A stretch of 64,000 nucleotides of DNA, taken from Streptomyces lasiicapitis. Lineage in GTDB: Bacteria > Actinomycetota > Actinomycetes > Streptomycetales > Streptomycetaceae. Location of the stretch: the NCBI RefSeq assembly GCF_014646335.1, contig NZ_BMNG01000009.1:62001-126000 (forward strand). Direction: 5' to 3'. Below the pieces are notes generated by a model. It did not search any database, had not been told where the DNA came from, and saw nothing but the letters and a program-made list of their open reading frames with translations. The position numbers and the translations under genes are program-made. Of the stretch, positions 18,231 through 28,497 are shown one piece after another (positions within the stretch are counted from its first letter, which is position 1; every line of letters begins with the position of its first letter).

Positions 18231-18457
18231 GGCGCCCACACACCACCGCGGAAGCCGGTGGGCCTTCCAAAATTGTCGCGGCCTGAGATTTCGCCGTGTT
18301 CCCCTTTTTCCGCGCGCCCACGCGGAAATTCGCCGCACAGGTGAATGGTTCTCTATTCGCGGAACTCTCTGTGCCTCGCGGATTTCACCGCGTGCGACGC
18401 CGGATCTGCCGGACCGCGGACCACGCCTTTCTCGTACGAAAAAGCATGGGAGAAGAC

Positions 18458-18640
18458 ATGAATCACCGTGTCGTCGTGAACCACGAGGAGCAGTATTCCC
18501 TCTGGCCCGTGGACCTGGAGGTTCCCCTCGGCTGGACCGAGACCGGATTCACGGGCTCCAGGGACGAATGCCTCGCGCACATCGGCGAGGTGTGGACCGA
18601 CATCACCCCGCTCAGCGTGCGCCAGGCCCTCGGCCGCTGA
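18458..18640 (+). CDS. MbtH-like protein
   Basis: 60 residues; ATG at 18458 with GGGAGAAG three bases upstream, rejecting a longer reading from 18296. It contains the family signature N-H-E-E-Q-Y-S-L-W-P, P-L-G-W-T-E-T-G, E-C-L-A-H-I and W-T-D-I-T-P-L-S-V-R. MbtH-like proteins bind the adenylation domains of NRPSs and are often needed for their folding or activity. It lies between the stand-alone C gene (227-base gap, with a weak CCACCG/CGGTGG hairpin at 18243-18261) and the NRPS gene, and probably serves the five adenylation domains of this cluster, directly or in trans. Confidence 0.97.
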   Translation: MNHRVVVNHEEQYSLWPVDLEVPLGWTETGFTGSRDECLAHIGEVWTDITPLSVRQALGR

Positions 18641-18695
18641 CCTGCCCCCCCCGCACCGCGCACACGAACGCCACGCACACGAACCTGGAGGCCGC

Positions 18696-21600
18696 ATGAC
18701 CGCCGAACGCCCCCGGCTCTCTCCGGGGCAGGCCGCGCTGCTCGCCCAGCGCCTGCGCGGCGGGCAGCGCGCCACCGCAGCCGGCGCCACCGGACCGGTC
18801 CTCGCGCCCCGCCCCCAAGGCGCGCCTGCCGAGCCGTCCTTCGCCCAGATGCGGCTCTGGTTCCTGGACCAGCTCCAGCCCGGCGCCATCGCCTACGTGA
18901 TGCCCGACGCCACGTACCGGCTGCGCGGCCCCCTCGACGCCGACGCCCTCGCGACGGCCCTGCGTGCCGTCACCGCCCGGCACGCTGCGCTGCGCAGCCG
19001 CTTCGAGAACGCCGACGGGCAGCCGCGCATGGTGTTCGACGACGCCGACGAGACCCGGCTCGACGTCGTGGACGTCTCCGCCGCCCCCGATCCGTACGCG
19101 GCCGTGATGGCCTTCGTCCGCGAGGCCGCCCGCACGCCCATCGACCTCGACACCGGACCACTCCTGCGCACCACGCTGCTGCGGCTCGGCCCCGACGACC
19201 ACGTGCTCCAGGTGACGGTGCACCACGTCGTCTTCGACGGCCTGTCCATCGGCGTGTTCGAGGCCGACCTCAGCACCGCCTACGACGCGGCCCGCACCGG
19301 CGCCACCCCGGCCTGGCCCGAACTGGCCGTGGACTACGCCGACTTCGCGGTGTGGCAGCGCGAGGCCCTCTCCGGCGAGGCGACCGCGGACGACGTCGCG
19401 TACTGGCGCGAGCGTCTCGCGGGCGCCCCGCCGGTGCTCGAACTGCCCGCCGACCGCCCCCGGCCGCCCGTGCCGTCCTACCGGGGCGGGACCGTGTCCT
19501 TCACCGTGCCGGCCGACGTCACCGACGCGCTGCGCGAGCTCTCCCGCAGCCGCCGCGCCACCCTGTTCATGACCACCCTCGCGGGCTACCAGGCGGTCCT
19601 CGGCCGCTACGCGCGCACCGACGACGTCGTGGTGGGCTGCCCCACCGCGGGCCGCAACAGGCCGGAGCTGGAGAACCTGATCGGGTTCTTCGTCAACTCG
19701 CTGCCGCTGCGCACCCGGATCGACCCGGACAAGTCCTTCGCCGACCTCGTCGACGCGGTGCGCGACACCACCCTGGACGCGTTCGCGCACGAGGAGCTGC
19801 CGTTCGACCGGATCGTGGAGGAGCTGGCCCCGCCGCGCGAGATCGGCCGCAACCCGATCGCCCAGACCTGGTTCGACCTGTTCACCCCGCGCGTCCGCCT
19901 CGAACTCGGCGGCACGACGGCCGAGAAGTTCACCGCGCGCTGGTACACCACCCGCTTCGACGTGGAACTGCACATGGTCGAGCACGCGGACGGCAGCCTG
20001 CGCGGCCATCTCGTGTACGCGGTCGACCTGTTCGACCGCGCCACCGCCGAGCGCCTCGCCGAGCACTACGTCACCTTCCTGACCGCCGTGGCACGCGAGC
20101 CGCGCCGCCCGCTCGGCGAAGCGGTCATGTCGCCGCCCGCCGAGCTGGACCTCCTCATCGACGGCTGGAACGACACCGCCGTCCCCGAGGCGGACCCCAC
20201 GACCACGGTCGTCGACGTGTTCGAGAAGCAGGTCGCCCGCACCCCCGACGCGACGGCCCTGGTGTGGGGCGAGGAGGAACTCTCGTACTGGGAGCTCAAC
20301 TCCCGTGCCAACCAGCTCGCCTGGCAGCTGAAGGACGCGGGCGTCGGCCCCGAGACGATGGTCGGCCTGCTGCTGCCCCGCGGCACGGAGCTCGTCGCCG
20401 CCCTGCTCGGCGTGCTCAAGGCCGGCGCGGCCTATCTGCCGCTCGACCCCCAGACCCCCCAGGAGCGCCTCGCGTTCATGCTCGGCGACGCCGGGGTCCG
20501 CCGGGCCGTCGTGGCCCCCGGCCTCGTCGACCGCCTCCCGGACGGCGTCACCGCGATCGAGCCGCCCGCACCGGACGGCCGCCCCCGCACCGATCCGCCG
20601 CGCGCGAACGCCGCCGACCACCTCGTGTACGTCATCTACACCTCGGGGTCCACGGGCCGCCCCAAGGGCGTGGCGATGACGCACCGCCCCCTGCTGAACA
20701 TGGTGCGCTGGCAGCGCGACCGGGCCCGGGTCGCGGGCCCGACGCTGCAGTTCTCCGCCATCAACTTCGACATCTCGTTCCAGGAGCTGTTCTCCACCTG
20801 GATGGACGGCGCAACGGTCGTCCTGGTCACCGAGGAGGAGCGGCGCGACCCCGACCAACTGCTCGACACCATGCTGCGCACGGGCACCCGCCGCCTGTTC
20901 TGCCCGCCGATGGTCCTCGAACAGATCGCGCAGGCCGCGAGCGCGCGCGAGACCCTGCCGCCACTGGTCGACCTCCACGTGGCCGGCGAACAGCTCCACC
21001 TCACCCGCGAGCTCACCGACCTCCTCGACCGGCTGCCCGACGCCCGCCTCGACAACCAGTACGGCCCCACCGAGGCCCACGTCATCACCGCCCACCTCCT
21101 CACGGGCGACCCCCTGGACTGGCCCACGGACCCGCCGGTCGGCAGCCCCATCGCCAACACCCGCGTCTACCTCCTCGACGAGCGGATGCGTCCCGTACCC
21201 GCGGGCATCCCCGGCGAGCTGTACGTCGGCGGACACTGCCTGGCCCGCGGCTACCTCAACCGGCCCGACCTGACGGCCGACCGCTTCCTCCCCGACCCCT
21301 TCGCGACCACGCCGGGCGCGCGCCTCTACCGCACCGGCGACCTGGCCCGCCGCGACCACGACGGCGCGCTGCAGTTCCTCGGCCGTGCCGACGACCAGGT
21401 CAAGATCCGCGGCTACCGCATCGAACCGGGCGAGATCGCGGCACTCCTCGGGGAGCACCCCGATGTGGCGGAGGCGGCCGTCGTGCCGATCGAACTGGTC
21501 CGCGGCGACAAGCGCCTCGCCGCCTACGTGGCCCCGGTGGCAGGGGCCGAGGTGGACGCAGCCGCCCTGCGCTCCCACCTGGAGGGGCTGCTCCCCGAGT

Positions 21601-24600
21601 ACATGGTGCCCAGCTATGTCGTCCCGCTGGCGAAACTGCCCCTGACCGGCCCCGGCAAGCTCGACCGCAAGGCCCTGCCGCTGCCGGACCGGGAGTCCGG
21701 CGTCGCGGAGAACTACGCCGCGCCCCGCGACGAGCGCGAGGCCGCCATGGCCCGGATCTGGGCCGAGGCGACGGGCCTGGAACGCGTCGGCGTGCACGAC
21801 GACTTCTTCGACCTCGGCGGCCACTCGCTGCTCGCCACCCGCGTCACCGCCCGCGTGAGCAAGGTCTTCGGCGTCGACCTGCCACTGCGGGCGATCTTCA
21901 GCCACCGCACCGTCGCGCGGCTCACCGCCGCGCTCGGCGGCGCCGTCGCGTTCGCCCGCAGCGCCCCGACCCGCCGCCCCGCGGACGAGCGGCCCCAACT
22001 GTCCTTCGCGCAGAAGCGGTTGTGGTTCCTGGACCGGCTCCAGCCGCACTCGGTGGCGTACGTCATGCCGGACACCACGTACCGGATCCGCGGTCCGCTG
22101 GACATCCCGGCCCTGGAGCGGGCGCTGCGCGCGGTCGCCGAGCGGCACGCGGTGCTGCGCAGCCGCTACGAAAGCGATGATGCCGCCGACGGCACGCCCC
22201 GCATCGCCTTCATGGACAGCGCCGACCTCGTCGTGGAGCACCTCGACCTGAGCGGCACGGCCGAACCGCTGCGCGGCGCCCTGGAGTTCACGGAGCGCAG
22301 CGCCCACACCCCGTTCGACCTGGCCCGGGGGCCACTGATCCGGCCGACCGTGCTGCGGCTCGGCGAGGACGACCACGTCCTTCAGGTGACCGTGCACCAC
22401 TCGGTCTTCGACGGCGTGTCCATCCAGCTCTTCGAGGAGGAACTCGCCCTGGCGTACCGGGCGGAGACGGCCGCGGACGCCCCGGCCCCCGCCCCGCTCC
22501 CCGTGGACTACGCCGACTTCGCGGCCTGGCAGCGGCGCACGCTCACCGACGAGGTGGCCGCCACGCACGCCGCGTACTGGCGGCAGAAGCTCGGCGGCGC
22601 ACCGCCCACCCTGGAGCTGCCCACCGACCTGCCGCGCCCGCTGCAGCCGTCGTACCGCGCGGGCATCATCCGCTTCGACCTGCCCGAAGACGTCGTGGCC
22701 CGGCTGCGCGAGATCGCGGGCGCGCGCGAGGCCACGCTGTTCATGGTCACGGCCGCCGCGTACCAACTGCTGCTCGGCCGCTGGGCCGGAACCGACGACG
22801 TGGTGATCGGCTGCCCTGCCGCCGGACGCGACCGGCCCGAGCTGGAACGGCTGATCGGCCTCTTCGTCAACTCCCTTCCGCTGCGCACCGATCTGTCCGG
22901 CGCGCCCGCCTTCGGCGACCTGCTCGCGCGGGTCCGCGAGACGACGCTGGACGCGTTCGCCCACCAGGAGCTGCCGTTCGAGCGGCTCGTCGAGGAGCTG
23001 GCGCCGCCGCGCGACATCGGGCGCAACCCGATCGTGCAGGCCTGGTTCGACCTGTTCACACCGCACTGCCGGCTGAGCGTCGAGGGGACCGACACCCAGC
23101 GGATCGTCCCCGAGGGCGGCACCACCCGCTTCGACCTCGAACTGCGTCTGGCCGAGGAGGACGGCGGCGGCCTCACGGGTGAACTGGTCTACGCGACCGA
23201 CCTGTTCGAGCGCTCCACCATGGAGGTGTTCGCCGAGCACTACGCCGCCCTCGTCGCCCGGGTCGCCGAGGCTCCCGACCGCCCGGCGGGCGAACTCGTC
23301 GCGGTCGCCCCCGCCGAGCGCCACCGCCTCCTGACCGACTTCAACGACAGCGCGCTGACCGACGTCGACCCGGCCGCCACCGTGGTCAGCCGGTTCGAGG
23401 ACCAGGCCCGCCGCACACCCGACGCCCCCGCCCTGATCGCCGACGGCACCCGCTGGACGTACCGCGAACTCGACGAACGAGCCCAGCGGTTGGCCACCGC
23501 GCTCCGCGCGCGAGGCATCGGCGTGGAGTCCCGCGTCGCCGTGTGCCTGCCGCGCACGGCGGACCTGCCCCTCACCCTCCTCGCCGTCGCCAAGGCGGGC
23601 GCGGTCTGCGTCGCGCTCGACCCCGACCACCCGGCACAGCGGCTGCGGCTGCTCGCCGCGGACTCCGGGGCCGCGCTCGTCGTCTCCACCCGCGCGACGG
23701 ATGTGCAGTGGCCGGTGCCCGTCTCGACGGTGGCCGACCTCGACGCGTCGGCGATCCCCGACACCCCGGTGGACGAAACCCACCACGCGGGCCCCGACAA
23801 CGCCCTGTACGTCGTCTACACCTCCGGCTCGACCGGGCGCCCCAAGGGCGTCGTGATGGACCACGGGCCGACGGCGCGCCTCATGCACTGGGCCGCCGAC
23901 CGCTACGCCCCCGCGCCCGTCGCGCTCCAGTACTTCCCGGTCACCTCGGACGTGTGCGCCTACGAGATGTGGTCGACCTGGTGGACCGGCGGCACGCTGG
24001 TGCTCGCCGACGAGCGCGACCGGTACGACGCCGCCCGGCTCGCCGCACTCGTCGAGACCCACAAGATCACCACCGTCCTGCTGCCCGGCACGGTCCTCGC
24101 CGAACTGGCCGCGCACCACCGCGAGCGCCTCGGCACCCTCACCGAGGCCGTCACCACCGGCGACCGCCTCGTCGTCACCGACGCCATCCGCGCCCTGGAC
24201 GTCCGCCTCGACAACCAGTGGGGCTCCACCGAGGTCAACGTGGTCACCGCGGGCCGCCTCACCCCGCCGACGGACGACTGGCCCGCCCTTCCCGGCATCG
24301 GCGCGCCCGTCTCCGAGGCGCGGATCCACGTCCTCGACGACCGGCTGCGCCCCGTGCCCACGCGCGTTCCCGGTGATCTGTACGTCGCCGGGCCGCCGCT
24401 CGCCCGCGGCTACCTGGGACGCCCCGACCTCACCGCCGAGTTCTTCCTGCCCGACCCGTTCGCGGCCGAGCCGGGCGCCCGCATGTACCGGACGGGCGAC
24501 CGGGGCCGGTGGCGCGCCGACGGCACCCTGGAGTTCCTCGGGCGCGCCGACTTCCAGCTGAAGGTGCACGGCTACCGGGTGGAACCCGGCGAGATCGAGA

Positions 24601-27600
24601 CCGTCCTGGAGACCCACCCCGCGGTGTCCCGCGCCGCCGTCACCGCGCTCACCGACGGCCCCGAAACGCGACTCGTCGCCCACCTGGAGACCCCGGGCGT
24701 CGACACCGACGCGCTCCTGGACTGGCTGGGCGAGCGGCTGCCCGCGCACATGACACCGCAGGACTTCGTCGCCCTGCCGGTGCTCCCGACCACCGCCACC
24801 GGCAAGATCGACCGGGGCGCGCTGCCCCGGCCCGAGCCGGCCGCGACGGACGGCGCGCCGCGCCACGACGTCGACGAGCGGATCGCCGACGTGTGGGAAG
24901 AGGTCCTCGGCCACCGGGACTTCGGCATCCATGACGACTTCTTCGTCCTCGGCGGCCACTCGCTGCTCTGCGTCGACGTGCTGCACCGCGTCGGCCGGGT
25001 CTTCGGCGTCGAACTGCCGCTGCGCGTGATGTTCACGCACCGTACGGTGGCGCGGCTCGCCAACGCGGTGGCGGCTGAGCTTTCGGGGTCCGCCGAGGCT
25101 CCGGGGCCGGTCGACGGTTCGGACTCCGCCGGGCCCGCCGCGGATCGGGACGGCGGGCCGCGTGTGCCGTCGTTCGCCCAGCGCCGCCTGTGGTTCCTCG
25201 AACGGCTCCAACCGGGCCTGCCCGCCTACCTGGTGCCGTTCGCGTACCGGCTGCGCGGCCCCCTGGACGTCGACGCGCTGGGTCGCGCCTTCACCGGCGT
25301 ACAGGACCGGCACGAGGCGCTGCGCGGCCGCTTCCACGAGGCGGACGGCGAACCGGTCGTCGTGCCGGGCCCCGCGACGCCCCTCGCCGTCGTCGGCCTC
25401 GACGACACCGCCGATCCGCTGCGGGCGGCCGAGGAGCACGTCGCCCGCGACGCGGTCACGCCGTTCGACATGACGGGTGGGGAGCTGATCCGCGGCACGC
25501 TGCTGCGCCTCGCGCCCGACGACCACGTCCTGACGGTGGTCGTGCACCACGCCGTGTTCGACGGCCTGTCCCGGAAGATCTTCGGCCGTGAGCTGACGGC
25601 CGCCTACCAGGGCCAGGACGTCCCCGAACCACCCCTCCAGTACGCCGACTTCGCCGCCCGCCAGCACGAGGAGCTCACCGACGCGGCGTACGCCGAGCAC
25701 ACCGCCCACTGGCGCAAGGCCCTGGCCGACGCTCCGGCGGCCCTGGAACTTCCCGTGGCCCGCCCGCGCCCGCCCGTGCCGTCCTACCGGGGCTCCGTGG
25801 TCGAGTTCGCCGTGGACGGCGACACCGCGCGCGGCCTGCGCGAGCTGGCCAAGTCGCGCGGGGCGACGCCGTTCATGACGGGCCTCGCCGCCTTCCAGGT
25901 CCTCCTCGGCCGCTCGGCCGGCGTCGACGACGTGGTGGTCGGCAGCCCCGTGGCCGGCCGGCACCGGCCCGGCCTCGACCGGCTCATCGGGTTCTTCGTG
26001 AACCTGCTGCCGCTGCGCGCCGACCTGTCGGACGACCCGCGCTTCGACCAGCTCCTGGACCGCGTACGCGAGGACACTCTGGAGGCGTTCGTCCACCAGG
26101 ACCTGCCCTTCGAGCAGCTCGTGGAGGAACTCGCGCCGCCCCGCGACCTCGGCCGCAACCCGGTCGTCCAGGTGTGCTTCCAGCTCTTCGACGCGGACTC
26201 GCTCGACGAGTTCGCGCCCCCCGGCCTGGACGTGGCGCCGTTCGACAGCATCGGCGCCGTCACCCGGTTCGACCTCGAAATGCACCTGACGGCACGCGCG
26301 GACGGCACCTTCGCCGGTGAACTCGTCTACGCCACCGATCTGTTCGGCGAGGCGGACATGCGGCGCCTCGCCGCGCACTACACGACCCTGCTCGACGCGG
26401 TCGTGCGCACACCCGACGCGCCGGTCCGGTCGCTGCCGATGACGGGGGACGCCGAGCGTGAACTCGTCGTACACACACTGAATCGGCCGCGCACGCAGGA
26501 CCGTACAGACGCCTTGGGCCCGACCGTCGCCGAGGCCTTCGCGCGGCAGGCCGCCCGCACCCCGGACGCCCCCGCCCTGGTGCACGGCGCCGAGCAGTTG
26601 ACGTACACGCAGCTCGACGACCGCGCCGAGCGAGTCGCCCGACTGCTCATGCCGCACGGTCCGGAAGCCGTGGTGGCCGTGCTGCTGCCCCGGGGTGCGG
26701 AACTGGTCGGCGCGCTGCTCGGCGTACTCAAGGCCGGTGCCGCCTATCTGCCGGTGGACCCGAACCTGCCCGCCGAGCGCATCGCGTTCCTCCTCGCCGA
26801 CGCCGGGGCGGTGACCGTGCTCACGGTGCCCGAGCTCGCGGACCTGGTGCCGGGGGAGTGGCGTACGACGCTGCTGCGGCCGGAGGGACCCGGGACGCTC
26901 CCGGAGCCCGACGGACCGGCGACGCCTCCTTCGTACGAAGCGACCTCTTCGTACGAGGCGACGTCGGCGTACGAGGCGCCCCCCGCCCACCGGACGACCG
27001 GAGCCAACGCGGCCTACGTCCTCTACACCTCCGGCTCCACCGGCCACCCCAAGGGCGTCACCGTCACCCACGCCTCGCTGCTCAACCTCGTCCGGTGGCA
27101 CCTCGACACCTACGGCCTGGGGCCGGGCGACGTGGTCAGCCAGGTCGCGAGCCCGTCCTTCGACGCGGCGGGCTGGGAGATCTGGCCGACGCTGCTTTCC
27201 GGGGCGTGCCTGGACGTGCCGGACGACGAGACGGTGGGCTCGCCTGCGGCCCTCGTCGACCACTTCGCCCGCGCGGGCACGACGATCGCCTTCGCCCCGA
27301 CACCGCTCGCCGAAGCCGTCCTCGACCTGCCGTCGGCGGGGAACACCGCCCTGCGCGCCCTGCTGACCGGCGGCGACGTGCTGCGCCCCCGCCCGTCCGC
27401 CGGAGCGGGACCCGCCGTGGTCAACCACTACGGGCCCACCGAGAACGCGGTCGTGGCGACGGCGACCGGGCCGCTCACCGCGCCCTGGGAGCTGCCGCCC
27501 ATCGGCCCGCCCATCGCCGGGGTCACGGCGTACGTGCTGGACGAGGCGCTGCGCCCGGCGGGCGTCGGGGTGCCGGGCGAGCTGTATCTCGGGGGCGCCG

Positions 27601-28397
27601 GAGTGGCCCGGGGCTACGTCGGCAATCCGGCCCTCACCGCCGCGCGCTTCGTGCCGGACCCGTTCGGCGGGGAGCCGGGCGCCCGGATGTACCGCACCGG
27701 CGACCTGGCGCTGTGGCTGGAGGAGGGCGGCCTTCGCTTCCTGGGCCGCGCCGACGACCAGATCGCGATTCGCGGTTACCGCGTGGAGCCCGGCGAGATC
27801 GAGGCCGCGCTGCTCACCCACCCCCGGGTCGGCAGGGCCGCCGTGGCTGCCGCGCAGTCGCCGAACGGCCGCCAACTCGTGGGCTATGTCGTCACGTTGG
27901 GGGAGGCGCCCACGCCGGGCGAACTCCGTTCCCACCTGGCTGCCGTGCTGCCCCGGCACATGATCCCGTCGGCGTTCGTGTTCCTCGCGGCGCTTCCGCT
28001 CACGTCCAGCGACAAGGTCGACCGGCGGGCGCTGCCCGCGCCGGAGTGGACCGGCGGCGAGACGGTCTCGCCCCGCACCGCCACCGAGGAGGCGGTCGCC
28101 GAGATCTGGGACGAGGTTCTCGGAGCCGGAAACGGAGACGGCGCCGGAAACGGCGACGGCGGCAGTGATGGCAGCGGCGGCGTCGGCGTCCACGACGACT
28201 TCTTCGACCTGGGCGGCCACTCCCTGCTCGCCACCCAGGTCATCACCCGCATCGACGAGGCCTTCGCCGTACGACTGCCGCTGCGGGCCCTGTTCGAGCA
28301 CCGTACCGTCGCCGAACTCGCCGCCGTGGTCGAGGAGGCCGTACGCGCGGAGATCGACGCCATGGCGGACGAGGAGGTCGCCGAGGAACTGCGGTGA
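18696..28397 (+). CDS. Trimodular NRPS, C-A-PCP x3, no thioesterase
   Basis: 3233 residues; GGAGG four bases before ATG. Domains (approximate residues): C1 45-480 (HHVVFDG near 176), A1 505-995, PCP1 1010-1080 (D-L-G-G-H-S, Ser near 1043), C2 1100-1535 (HHSVFDG), A2 1565-2040, PCP2 2055-2120 (V-L-G-G-H-S), C3 2150-2580 (HHAVFDG), A3 2610-3110, PCP3 3120-3205. All C and A cores look functional. No epimerisation, methylation, reductase or thioesterase domain is present; the protein ends about 40 residues after PCP3. By-eye pocket codes: A1 D-I-Q-F-H-A-Q-V-I-K (unassigned), A2 D-V-Y-L-V-T-Q-V-V-K (same as the A-PCP at 13136; A5 motif again G-S-T-E), A3 D-A-W-A-L-G-H-V-V-K (hydrophobic, perhaps Leu-like). 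Because C1 is N-terminal, it expects an upstream acyl or aminoacyl donor. Repeats lie in A3 and PCP3. Confidence 0.97.
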   Translation: MTAERPRLSPGQAALLAQRLRGGQRATAAGATGPVLAPRPQGAPAEPSFAQMRLWFLDQLQPGAIAYVMPDATYRLRGPLDADALATALRAVTARHAALRSRFENADGQPRMVFDDADETRLDVVDVSAAPDPYAAVMAFVREAARTPIDLDTGPLLRTTLLRLGPDDHVLQVTVHHVVFDGLSIGVFEADLSTAYDAARTGATPAWPELAVDYADFAVWQREALSGEATADDVAYWRERLAGAPPVLELPADRPRPPVPSYRGGTVSFTVPADVTDALRELSRSRRATLFMTTLAGYQAVLGRYARTDDVVVGCPTAGRNRPELENLIGFFVNSLPLRTRIDPDKSFADLVDAVRDTTLDAFAHEELPFDRIVEELAPPREIGRNPIAQTWFDLFTPRVRLELGGTTAEKFTARWYTTRFDVELHMVEHADGSLRGHLVYAVDLFDRATAERLAEHYVTFLTAVAREPRRPLGEAVMSPPAELDLLIDGWNDTAVPEADPTTTVVDVFEKQVARTPDATALVWGEEELSYWELNSRANQLAWQLKDAGVGPETMVGLLLPRGTELVAALLGVLKAGAAYLPLDPQTPQERLAFMLGDAGVRRAVVAPGLVDRLPDGVTAIEPPAPDGRPRTDPPRANAADHLVYVIYTSGSTGRPKGVAMTHRPLLNMVRWQRDRARVAGPTLQFSAINFDISFQELFSTWMDGATVVLVTEEERRDPDQLLDTMLRTGTRRLFCPPMVLEQIAQAASARETLPPLVDLHVAGEQLHLTRELTDLLDRLPDARLDNQYGPTEAHVITAHLLTGDPLDWPTDPPVGSPIANTRVYLLDERMRPVPAGIPGELYVGGHCLARGYLNRPDLTADRFLPDPFATTPGARLYRTGDLARRDHDGALQFLGRADDQVKIRGYRIEPGEIAALLGEHPDVAEAAVVPIELVRGDKRLAAYVAPVAGAEVDAAALRSHLEGLLPEYMVPSYVVPLAKLPLTGPGKLDRKALPLPDRESGVAENYAAPRDEREAAMARIWAEATGLERVGVHDDFFDLGGHSLLATRVTARVSKVFGVDLPLRAIFSHRTVARLTAALGGAVAFARSAPTRRPADERPQLSFAQKRLWFLDRLQPHSVAYVMPDTTYRIRGPLDIPALERALRAVAERHAVLRSRYESDDAADGTPRIAFMDSADLVVEHLDLSGTAEPLRGALEFTERSAHTPFDLARGPLIRPTVLRLGEDDHVLQVTVHHSVFDGVSIQLFEEELALAYRAETAADAPAPAPLPVDYADFAAWQRRTLTDEVAATHAAYWRQKLGGAPPTLELPTDLPRPLQPSYRAGIIRFDLPEDVVARLREIAGAREATLFMVTAAAYQLLLGRWAGTDDVVIGCPAAGRDRPELERLIGLFVNSLPLRTDLSGAPAFGDLLARVRETTLDAFAHQELPFERLVEELAPPRDIGRNPIVQAWFDLFTPHCRLSVEGTDTQRIVPEGGTTRFDLELRLAEEDGGGLTGELVYATDLFERSTMEVFAEHYAALVARVAEAPDRPAGELVAVAPAERHRLLTDFNDSALTDVDPAATVVSRFEDQARRTPDAPALIADGTRWTYRELDERAQRLATALRARGIGVESRVAVCLPRTADLPLTLLAVAKAGAVCVALDPDHPAQRLRLLAADSGAALVVSTRATDVQWPVPVSTVADLDASAIPDTPVDETHHAGPDNALYVVYTSGSTGRPKGVVMDHGPTARLMHWAADRYAPAPVALQYFPVTSDVCAYEMWSTWWTGGTLVLADERDRYDAARLAALVETHKITTVLLPGTVLAELAAHHRERLGTLTEAVTTGDRLVVTDAIRALDVRLDNQWGSTEVNVVTAGRLTPPTDDWPALPGIGAPVSEARIHVLDDRLRPVPTRVPGDLYVAGPPLARGYLGRPDLTAEFFLPDPFAAEPGARMYRTGDRGRWRADGTLEFLGRADFQLKVHGYRVEPGEIETVLETHPAVSRAAVTALTDGPETRLVAHLETPGVDTDALLDWLGERLPAHMTPQDFVALPVLPTTATGKIDRGALPRPEPAATDGAPRHDVDERIADVWEEVLGHRDFGIHDDFFVLGGHSLLCVDVLHRVGRVFGVELPLRVMFTHRTVARLANAVAAELSGSAEAPGPVDGSDSAGPAADRDGGPRVPSFAQRRLWFLERLQPGLPAYLVPFAYRLRGPLDVDALGRAFTGVQDRHEALRGRFHEADGEPVVVPGPATPLAVVGLDDTADPLRAAEEHVARDAVTPFDMTGGELIRGTLLRLAPDDHVLTVVVHHAVFDGLSRKIFGRELTAAYQGQDVPEPPLQYADFAARQHEELTDAAYAEHTAHWRKALADAPAALELPVARPRPPVPSYRGSVVEFAVDGDTARGLRELAKSRGATPFMTGLAAFQVLLGRSAGVDDVVVGSPVAGRHRPGLDRLIGFFVNLLPLRADLSDDPRFDQLLDRVREDTLEAFVHQDLPFEQLVEELAPPRDLGRNPVVQVCFQLFDADSLDEFAPPGLDVAPFDSIGAVTRFDLEMHLTARADGTFAGELVYATDLFGEADMRRLAAHYTTLLDAVVRTPDAPVRSLPMTGDAERELVVHTLNRPRTQDRTDALGPTVAEAFARQAARTPDAPALVHGAEQLTYTQLDDRAERVARLLMPHGPEAVVAVLLPRGAELVGALLGVLKAGAAYLPVDPNLPAERIAFLLADAGAVTVLTVPELADLVPGEWRTTLLRPEGPGTLPEPDGPATPPSYEATSSYEATSAYEAPPAHRTTGANAAYVLYTSGSTGHPKGVTVTHASLLNLVRWHLDTYGLGPGDVVSQVASPSFDAAGWEIWPTLLSGACLDVPDDETVGSPAALVDHFARAGTTIAFAPTPLAEAVLDLPSAGNTALRALLTGGDVLRPRPSAGAGPAVVNHYGPTENAVVATATGPLTAPWELPPIGPPIAGVTAYVLDEALRPAGVGVPGELYLGGAGVARGYVGNPALTAARFVPDPFGGEPGARMYRTGDLALWLEEGGLRFLGRADDQIAIRGYRVEPGEIEAALLTHPRVGRAAVAAAQSPNGRQLVGYVVTLGEAPTPGELRSHLAAVLPRHMIPSAFVFLAALPLTSSDKVDRRALPAPEWTGGETVSPRTATEEAVAEIWDEVLGAGNGDGAGNGDGGSDGSGGVGVHDDFFDLGGHSLLATQVITRIDEAFAVRLPLRALFEHRTVAELAAVVEEAVRAEIDAMADEEVAEELR
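26931..26984 (+). repeat. Three 18-base tandem repeats inside adenylation domain 3
   Basis: Units at 26931-26948, 26949-26966 and 26967-26984 each encode a variant of S-Y-E-A-T-S (the third A-Y-E-A-P-P). They fall in the variable loop of A3 shortly before the Y-T-S-G-S-T-G core, where A domains tolerate insertions, so the domain is probably still active. The repeat suggests recent slippage or duplication. Confidence 0.85.
28122..28157 (+). repeat. 18-base duplication in the last carrier domain
   Basis: Two near-identical 18-base units (28122-28139, 28140-28157) encode G-A-G-N-G-D twice, followed by a Gly/Ser/Asp stretch, giving about 18 extra residues between helix 1 and the V-H-D-D-F-F-D-L-G-G-H-S segment of PCP3 when compared with PCP1. 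The carrier Ser motif itself is intact. Confidence 0.85.
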
Positions 28398-28497
28398 GGC
28401 GAGGAGCCGCGGTCCCACCAGGCGCCGCGGCCAGGAGAGGCACTGCGGTCGGGGTCCGATCGGCCAGACCGTCCGCTGTCCGGAACCGGGGGAAATG

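Noticed and set aside
18612..28418. A 3268-residue open reading on the strand opposite the NRPS
   Set aside because: It is a mirror of the NRPS codon usage in a very GC-rich gene: low-complexity Arg/Gly/Val/Glu sequence with no motif or ribosome site. The + strand carries the complete NRPS.
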